A stretch of DNA of 64,000 nt. Origin: Eonycteris spelaea (lineage: Eukaryota > Chordata > Mammalia > Chiroptera > Pteropodidae). The stretch lies in the NCBI GenBank assembly GCA_003508835.1, contig PUFA01000092.1, positions 6,801,501 through 6,865,500 on the forward strand, written 5' to 3'. The notes below the pieces were generated by a model. The model searched no databases and was not told the DNA's origin. It saw nothing but the letters and a program-made list of their open reading frames with translations. The position numbers and the translations under genes are program-made. This document shows, one piece after another, positions 29,201-38,200 of this stretch. Every line of letters starts with the position of its first letter. The first letter of the stretch is position 1.

Positions 29201-32200
29201 CATTATAAAGTATTTTGCAGTATACCATTTTTACGTGATATGTTCTTTTTTTATACCATGTTACATGGTCTTGCCGGTCATGTTTATTTACTCAGTATGA
29301 TGTGGATACTGAGCCCTACGAAGATGAGAACAGTGTGACTAAGGCCAAACAGCTATAAATTAACAGAGTTGGAACTTGAGAAGCTCAGTTCATTTAATTG
29401 TTTTTTCCAAGCCACTTTTAACCAAGTCAGGAAAAGAGAATACTGAGTTTCTAGTTTTAAATTCACTGTGTACTAGTACACTGTCACATTAGAAGGATCT
29501 TGACCTCTCTTTTCCTATATTTTGCTATCTCGGTTAGAAATAGTAAAATTTGCCCATATTTATATCCTATAGTTATAATAGCCAAAAAAAAATAGTAGTA
29601 GAAATTATTCACATAAAGATAGGTCAGGGAGACATAATTTTAGATTTTTCTAATTTTAAGGTATTCGTGATTTTCTTAAAGATGAAAACCATCTCTGAAT
29701 CCTGTCAGTTTTAGCTCGTAGGTTATACTACATTTCATTTCTTATATTTTTAGGTTTTGGCTCATCTTTTGGATATGGTTTTCTACAGTGATGAAAAAGA
29801 ACGGGTTATTCCTTTACTTGTAAATATTATGCATTATGTTGTGCCCTACCTCCGAAATCACAGGTACTATTATTATTTAAGTAGATGTCTTAATAAATTC
29901 ATAGTTTGTTAAAAACAAATTATATTCCTTTATTTCCATTATTTGAATTATCACAAAATAACATTTTTGCCTTGAATTATAATGATTAAAAAATATTTCT
30001 CTTATGGTATTTGAGGTGTGAACTCATAAATAACTTAATATGAGGATTAAAATTATAACATCCAGGTTAAGGTGGTTTTCCTTCTTCGTAGTGCACATAA
30101 TGCCCCTAGTTATCGAGCCTGTGTCCAGCTGCTTAGCAGTCTTAGTGGGTATCAGTACACACGGAGAGCTTGGAAAAAAGAAGCCTTTGACCTCTTTATG
30201 GATCCCAGTTTCTTTCAGATGGATGCCTCTTGCGTTAATCAGTAAGTCATTGTCTTGCTTTTATTCAACATAATGCATCTCACAAAGTCTGTTGAAACTA
30301 ACTACAATCCTGCAAAGTAGAGCATTGGTTTGTTTTAACAAAATCTTTATTATGTATCCTAATCCCTTTTTCAGTTGGAGAGCAATAATGGACAATCTAA
30401 TGACACATGATAAGACAACATTTAGAGATTTGATGAGTGAGTATTATGAGATGACATAATCAGTGTCTTTCCTGTACACGATTCATTCTTATTTGTTCTT
30501 TTCTAGAAATTACTGAATTGCTCTTTGTCAAATTATACTTAGTACCCCATAGGAATATAATGTTAAAACTTAGAGGACAGCACAATAATAAATAATAAGT
30601 AAAACCATTTGGCCATGTGTGTCTAAATTGTTTCCTCAGCACATACCATAGAACCTGGTGCATAGTAAGGACTCAGTAATTGTTGAAGGAATGAAAGACT
30701 GACAGGTGGGAAGGCAGGGAAAGGCATTCCGTTGGAGCCAAACTGTGAGACAAGTCCCTCTAAATCCTGGGGCTCTGTTTCTCTTCTCTGAAGGAAGAAA
30801 TGGGCCAAAAAGGTCAGAATCACTCTACTTCGCTTCTTCGCTATCTTGATTGATTTTATATATTAGAGTTCCTTGTGATATTTTATCTGAAAAAAAGGTG
30901 GGTTTTTTGTTTGTTTCTTTGTTTTTAAAGTTTAGAAGTTACTAAACTAATGACCTTAAATAACAGTGAAGTTGGATGAGTGCGTGATTCTGTGTAAGTT
31001 CTTTAACACAAGCTGCAGTTTCCCCATCTGGGAAAGAAAGGGGCAGCGTATTCCCTCTTCTCTAATTGTCGCAAGGTTGTTTTAAGGTTCAGAATTATCC
31101 ATTCAACAAATATCTAGTGAAAGACAAAAATGGGCCAGGCATTATACTGTACTAACCTTAGTCAAATCAATTATTTCAGGGAGTAAGTAAGTAGTCATGA
31201 AGGAAAAATAGGGCAATGTGATAGATTTTAAATTATAGCTAAAGAGCTCTTACTGGGGGAAACTAAGGAAGACAACCATGAGAAGGCCAAGGGACAGAAT
31301 ATTCCAAGCATGGGGAACAAAAATTTATAAAAGGTCTTGGAGTAGGAACAAGTTTGGTGAGTTTAAAGAATAGCAAGCAAGAGAACATAGCCACAGAAGA
31401 GTGAGCAGGGGTGAGTGGCAAGACATAAGGAGTAGTAGGTAAGTCAGGCCAAAAATTTTTTTAAACCAATGAGAAAGATTTAGGCAAATGGCATAAAATA
31501 TGAAAGGGTTTTATAAAATGGCATTGTTAATAATTTTATCTTCACAAACCTACAGTTCTAAATTTTCCTGTCTCTCTACATCACAGTTCCTACCCCTTGG
31601 TCTTCTGACTTGTATATCCTAGATCTATTTGCCAGGCCTCGTGCCCCAGAAAGGAACTTTCACCCTAGGTTGCTCTCACTCTTGGATGCCATAGGGAATC
31701 TAGCCATTTTTAAAAACAAACAACATGGATGACTGTATCACAACCTCTTTCACTTGCTTTTTTTAGCTCGTGTAGCTGTGGCTCAAAGCAGTTCACTTAA
31801 TCTTTTTGCAAACCGTGATGTGGAGCTGGAGCAGAGAGCCATGCTTCTTAAAAGATTAGCATTTGCAATATTCAGCAGTGAAATTGATCAGTACCAGAAA
31901 TATCTTCCAGATATACAAGGTAAATAATGAAAAACTATTTTCTCTATCTTCCAATCTACAGGATTTTTTGTTCCTTAGAAAATACTTTCTCTACTTGTAA
32001 TTAGGGTGAAATCTACCAAATATAGATGAAGAATGTTGTAGAATTAGAAATATGTTTTACTAAAAGAACAAAAAAGGTCATTACTGGTATGTAAAAGCAA
32101 TCAAAAACATTGAGTCTCTAAAACTTGTTTAAATGTTCTCTTATTTGGTTCAGATTTTCTAGGAATTCGTGCTTGAGGATGAGATATAAGACTATTTTGC

Positions 32201-35200
32201 TGTAGGCAGGCATGTTAGCATTTTTTAATTGTGTATAAGGGGTCATATACCTTCAAAGAGAGGACCAAAATATAGGCAGAACCAAGAAACTTTGGTTAGA
32301 AGTATCATTTCAAGGTCTGTCATCTGCGGCCAGAGTAGGGAAGTGTATAAGGTTTTGATAAACCTTCAAGCAGGATATCAATGCTGCATCATAACCTTGT
32401 GCCCCCAGATAACTCCACAAGGGGGATGAACATTCCCCAGGACTGAGTTCTCTGCTCACCTTACTGTGCCTATGCAGCTGCCAGCCTCAGCAGCCAACAC
32501 GGGGACTGGTTGGGAATGACAGTTGTCATCTTTTTAGTGAGATTATTTTTCTATCAGAAGATAAGTGGCTCCTCCTTTCCTGACCCCTTATATCTAATCT
32601 TAGATATGCAGCATACACACTATTCGTCCTGTGATTTTTAAAATTGACTAGGCCCGTGCTGTTCAAAGTATGATCCATTGACCTGTTATCCCATTCATAA
32701 TAAGTACTGAAATTTAGAGTAACCCTTTTAATCATTTTAACAATTTGGCAGAATCCACTGAGTATAAGAAAATGGCATTTGTATTTTTATATCTTTTTCT
32801 TTAATTTGTTTTTTCTCAAAGTTCATCTTTATCATATTTTACAAAAGTATCAATCTGCACCAGATTGGAATTTTTTCATAAAGTCAGTCCTTCACCACAG
32901 ACAGTTTGAGAAGTATTAGACTAGATTATATAGAAGAGCTTTACATTAAAATGGTTGTAATTATTTATTCTAATGATCTAATATGTTGAAAATATGTTGC
33001 ATTCATTTCAGAGAGATTGGTTGAGAGTCTCCGTTTGCCCCAAGTGCCCACTCTTCACTCCCAAGTGTTCCTGTTTTTCAGAGTATTACTCTTGAGAATG
33101 TCTCCACAACATCTTACCTCACTCTGGCCTACCATGATTACAGAACTTGTGAGTTAATTTTAATTCAATCTAGTTGTAAGTTATAAAACAATGTAATTAG
33201 TGTCAACACGCTTACTGTATAAAAACTAATCTTGGAAGAGAATTGAACTTCAGTTCAAGCCTTTTCCTGATAAATTTTATTGTTGAAAATAGTAAGAGGA
33301 ATCAGATTTTATCTCCATATAATGTAAACTTCCAAATGTGTAGTAATACTAGTATAAGCTCTTTATAAATCATTACTTTGTCTGATCTAGTTTAATTCAG
33401 TCTCTTCACCAAATTTTTAATTTGTCTGCCAGGCCCAGTTCCCACCTCTAGCAGTTGTAGCTCTAGAATGTTTAAAGATGGTTCAGCTTTATTTAAATGG
33501 AGTGACATAAGGCATGTCATCACTCTTAAAATACAGTACTATCCTGACTAAGCTTGCTTCAGAGACCTTCACAAAGATTTTGTAAAGTCCCGAACAATGA
33601 AACCTTCCCTAGCCCCACTACACTAATCCATTCCCCATACCCTGTCACCCTCATCAGAATCACTGGGAAGTTGGAGAAAGGGAGATAAATAAAGGAGAAG
33701 GTATCTATAACTCTGAAAACCCAGCATTTTTAACATTCTCGCAAAGAAATAGGCTTTAATAGTTTTCCTTTTTTGATAATTTTGTTCCATAGTCACCTAA
33801 AAGGAAAGCACACTGTTCACCCCGACTCTGCCAAATGATTAGCAAGGCTCTATGCTAAATTTGTAGTTTTATTTTCAGAAACTAAGTATTAAGATCCTGA
33901 AGTTGTACCCTAAAATATGTTTATAGATTAATGAAATTATAGCCTAAAGATTACTTGAAAGGACTAAATATTCAGTTTGAAAAAACATTTAACATTTATT
34001 CCACGGTCTTCAGGTACAGGTGTTTTTACTGATGGAACAGGAACTCACTGCTGATGAAGATATTTCACGGTAATATGTAATTTATATCAATATGTTCTTG
34101 TGTTTAGTATCCAGAAATCATCTAGAATGTTACTTTATGGATACTGTTTTATCTGAATACTTTATACATTCAATCTGTTATTATCTAATTGATCATATTT
34201 GGATATATTTTCACTTATTCCTTAAACATTTTAGACTGGATTAAACTGGCAGTATTCATGACCTGTAGTCACAAATTTTGTTTAAACAATACAATATCGT
34301 TTCAGTTACATGGGCCATTTTGGTTTTAGTAGGTCAGATATTAACCCTGAAACATGCAGCAAAACCCATTATGGCAGGTAACTTGTAACTAAGGTATCCA
34401 TATGTCCAGATTTTGCAGAACAATCTTAGTTTAATGTACTATGATCTTTTTAGTAGAGGCAGTTTATTGTATGGTTAAATTTAAATTCATTTATATACAA
34501 ATTTTTGTACAAATAAGTTTATAAATTAAAAAATTCCTTGAGTATATTTCATTGTTTTACAGTGCTAGATTTATAAAAGAGAACATGTTTATTACTATGG
34601 AAAGTTCCTCAACCCCCGTCTTTGCAGGACAGTGTGTAGTAGAGAGGTCTCTTGGGTTTGCAGCTTGTAGTGTTCTATTTTTGGAGTGTAACACATGGTA
34701 TTCCGTACTATTTTTATGTTGATAAGATTTAAAGAACAACAGATAACTTTTTGAGAACAGCAAAATTAATTTAGTCATAACATTGCAATAATTACTGGCA
34801 TACTTTTCAGAATGATTATGAAAAATAGTAGTTTGCACTTTTGAGCTTTTTCAAGAATTACGTGTTAGTAAACAGTACAGCTGCTGACAACACTGTCTCC
34901 TGTTATAGGACTTCAGGCCCCTCTGTGGCTGGTCTGGAGACAACCTACACAGGAGGTAACGGCTTTTCTACTTCATATAACAGCCAGCGGTGGTTAAACC
35001 TCTATCTGTCTGCTTGCAAATTTTTGGATTTGGCTCTGGCATTGCCCTCTGAAAATCTTCCTCAATTTCAGATGTAAGTAAAATCAAGGATATTAAATGG
35101 GTATTTTTGAAAATGCATTTGCTTTGGTCATTGACATCTAAGATTAAAGTTTTTTGTATAGGTTGAAATATTCATAATTTTTATTAAAATTTTCTTTTGG

Positions 35201-38200
35201 CAGAGGTGGGGGGACAGTAATTATTGGAAATAAATGGTTGCCGTAGATAAAAATTAATAGACCAGTCAGTCAACAAATTGAATACCCACCAGATGTGAGG
35301 CATTTGGGGTACGTGACTTCAAGTCCAATATGAGTCGTTAAACACACGATGGATGTTCTGATAGCCGATGTGCAAGATGCTGTGAGGCCACACAGCAGTG
35401 ATCACCTGTCTCCTACCTTTGAGGGACAGAGCAGGCCATAAGGGCAGTTTTATACTAAGGTGGTGTAGAGTGAGGTGCATGTGTGAAGACTTAGAGGTCG
35501 GAGTGGACTTGATATATTGTGTTTCAAGATTAGTATTGCTGGAGCAGAATGCTGAAAGGAGGCTGGGAAGGGACTGAATTATTAATTATACAGCCTTGTA
35601 AGCTATATTAGGGAATTAGGACTCCTTACCAAAGGACAGTGGGAAATCACAAGCATTTTAAGGACTGGAGTGTTGTTATCAGGCTTGACTTTTAGAAATT
35701 TTGTTCATGAAGTGTTCTTAACATATGTACATGAATACACCACAGGATAAACCATTTCTATGTTTCTGTGTCTGGAGATGGGCAAGACTGGAATTCAGGC
35801 TAATTATGTTTTATCTGATAGTGAACTGAACCAGTGAACAATGCCTTGTTCATAAGTAATCACAAATAATTAGTTTTTCCTATTTAAATTTTTAAAAGGC
35901 AAACTAAGATTGTTTTATCAAAATTGAGCTAAGATAATTTGAGAATTTACCCACATGATCAAATATGTATTTATATTTTGTTATATTCTTCTGGAATAGG
36001 CAATAGGATAAAAAATAAGATCAGAATCTTTCTATATTGAACATGTTTAAATCTCCAAAAGGTGCTATTTTACAAGCTTACTTTTCCTTAAATTTAATGG
36101 TAAGAACTATAAATTATTTTTAGGTTAATTCCAGTTCCTTTTTTTTTCTTTCTCTGATTTTTGCATTTGAAAACCATATATATCTACTTCTTGATGAATT
36201 TCAGTGTTTGGGTATGTTAAACTCATATTACTCCTGAAGAAATTCAGAAGAGAATACTAAGCAGTTGTAGAAAAATGGCCAAATCAACTAAGGTGCTTAT
36301 CTTCACAAAGGTATAGAAACTATGCTCTTCAGTGTTTGAGGAAGAACATTAAGTAGTATGCTCGTGGTACTGACATTTTAGCTTCCACGAGGAGAACCAA
36401 AATGAGTTTATCCTCCTTACTTGTCAAAATATAGTTAGTAGAGAGATGAAATATGTCATAACAGTAACTATAATTTTTTTAAATCTATAAATAGATTACA
36501 TGAGGAATTCAATAATCTCAAAAGAGTAATATTTTTCTAAGCATGATATATATTCCAGAAGTTCAAAATATTTGATAATTTACATGCATATTTAAAAGTC
36601 TCTATGACTAAAAATTACCATGTTGAAAAGGCAGCAGTGAGTTGGGAAGAGATATTTGCAGTATGACAAAAGTCTATAACTTGCCTAATATGTAAAAATT
36701 GATAACTCAATAGAAAAATGTGCCAGTGACAGTTAATAATTCATAGAAAAGGAATGGCTTCTCAACATAGGAAAAGGTGCTCAGACATACTCTTGAGAGA
36801 AATTCCAATTAAATATAAATAGCCATCAGAATGGTAAAGGTGTAAAAGTTTATTTCCTTTTACCCTTAACAACAGATGCATTCTTATTCTTATTAGAAAT
36901 GTACACTGATATTGTCTAGTTGTTCTCCAAATAGGTTATATTTACCAAGTTTCAAAATATACATTCTTTAAACAATTCTGCTACACCCAAGGATTTATCT
37001 GACCAGTGCACTCCCTGATGTGCACAAAAATCAGCATTCTCTAAGGATATCTATTATGGTATTATTTCTATTAACAAAAAATTGGACAGTCTAGGAGAGT
37101 GGTTAAATCAGTACCTTCCAACACTGGAGTACTATGTAGCTGTTAAAAAGGATAGAGTTTTATATATTTCCATGATATACATATAACTAAAACAAGTAGC
37201 AGTTATGTTTTAAAGGAGAGGTTTGTATGAATATGTGCTTTTATGCATAAGCTCGGGATAGACATTTTAGACTGGTGCTATTGATTGGTTCTGTGGGGGG
37301 AGGGAGACTCCCTTTCTTTGGTATGGCCTTTTTTTTTTTTTTTCCAGTCAGATATTAATTTTACTTACTAAAGACAAAAATTTTTAAAAATACAAAGAGT
37401 TATGAAAGTCCTGCTTAAATTTTCTTAAATTATTGTTCTTTGCCCCTATACTGTGTAATTAGGGAACATTTGGCCAAGTATATGGTAGAGATTTTGTCTG
37501 TTTATGAGGATGGAAACATTTGATGAGTACTTGCTTTGTCCTCATTAAGAAAACAGTGATGAGCATTTTACAGGTTTACATATCCACTTATTAAGTCCTA
37601 TGAGGTATTTAATAATATGTTTACTGATAAAGGCTCAGGTTAAGAAACATGCCCAAGGTGACAGAGCTACAAGCAGCACAGCTACCATTTAAATCCATGT
37701 AAGTGATGGGGATTTGATCTATATTAATGTGGCCTTGCGTTAGATGGCGATGTCTGTCTTACTAATGTTGACGGATATCATTCTTCTATGCACAGGTACC
37801 GATGGGCCTTTATTCCAGAAGCCTCAGACGATTCTGGTTTGGAAGTCAGAAGGCAGGGCATACATCAACGAGAATTTAAACCTTATGTAGTACGACTAGC
37901 AAAACTTCTTCGAAAAAGGGCAAAGGTATTGCAATCTTCTTTTTAAGGTACAATCTGTAATATTTATGTTGTCCTATGTACTTTATATCTTTCAGTATGC
38001 ATCAGGCTAATTAGAGAAATTTGCCCAAGAAAACGGTATAGTTGACCCTTGAACAACACAAGGGTTAGGGGTGCTGACCCCCTACACCCTCCCCGCCACA
38101 CTCACACAGTTGAAAATCTGTGTATCTTTTGACTCCCAAAAACTTAACTATTAATAGCCTTCTGTTAACTAGAAGCCTTACTGATAATGTAAACAGCTGA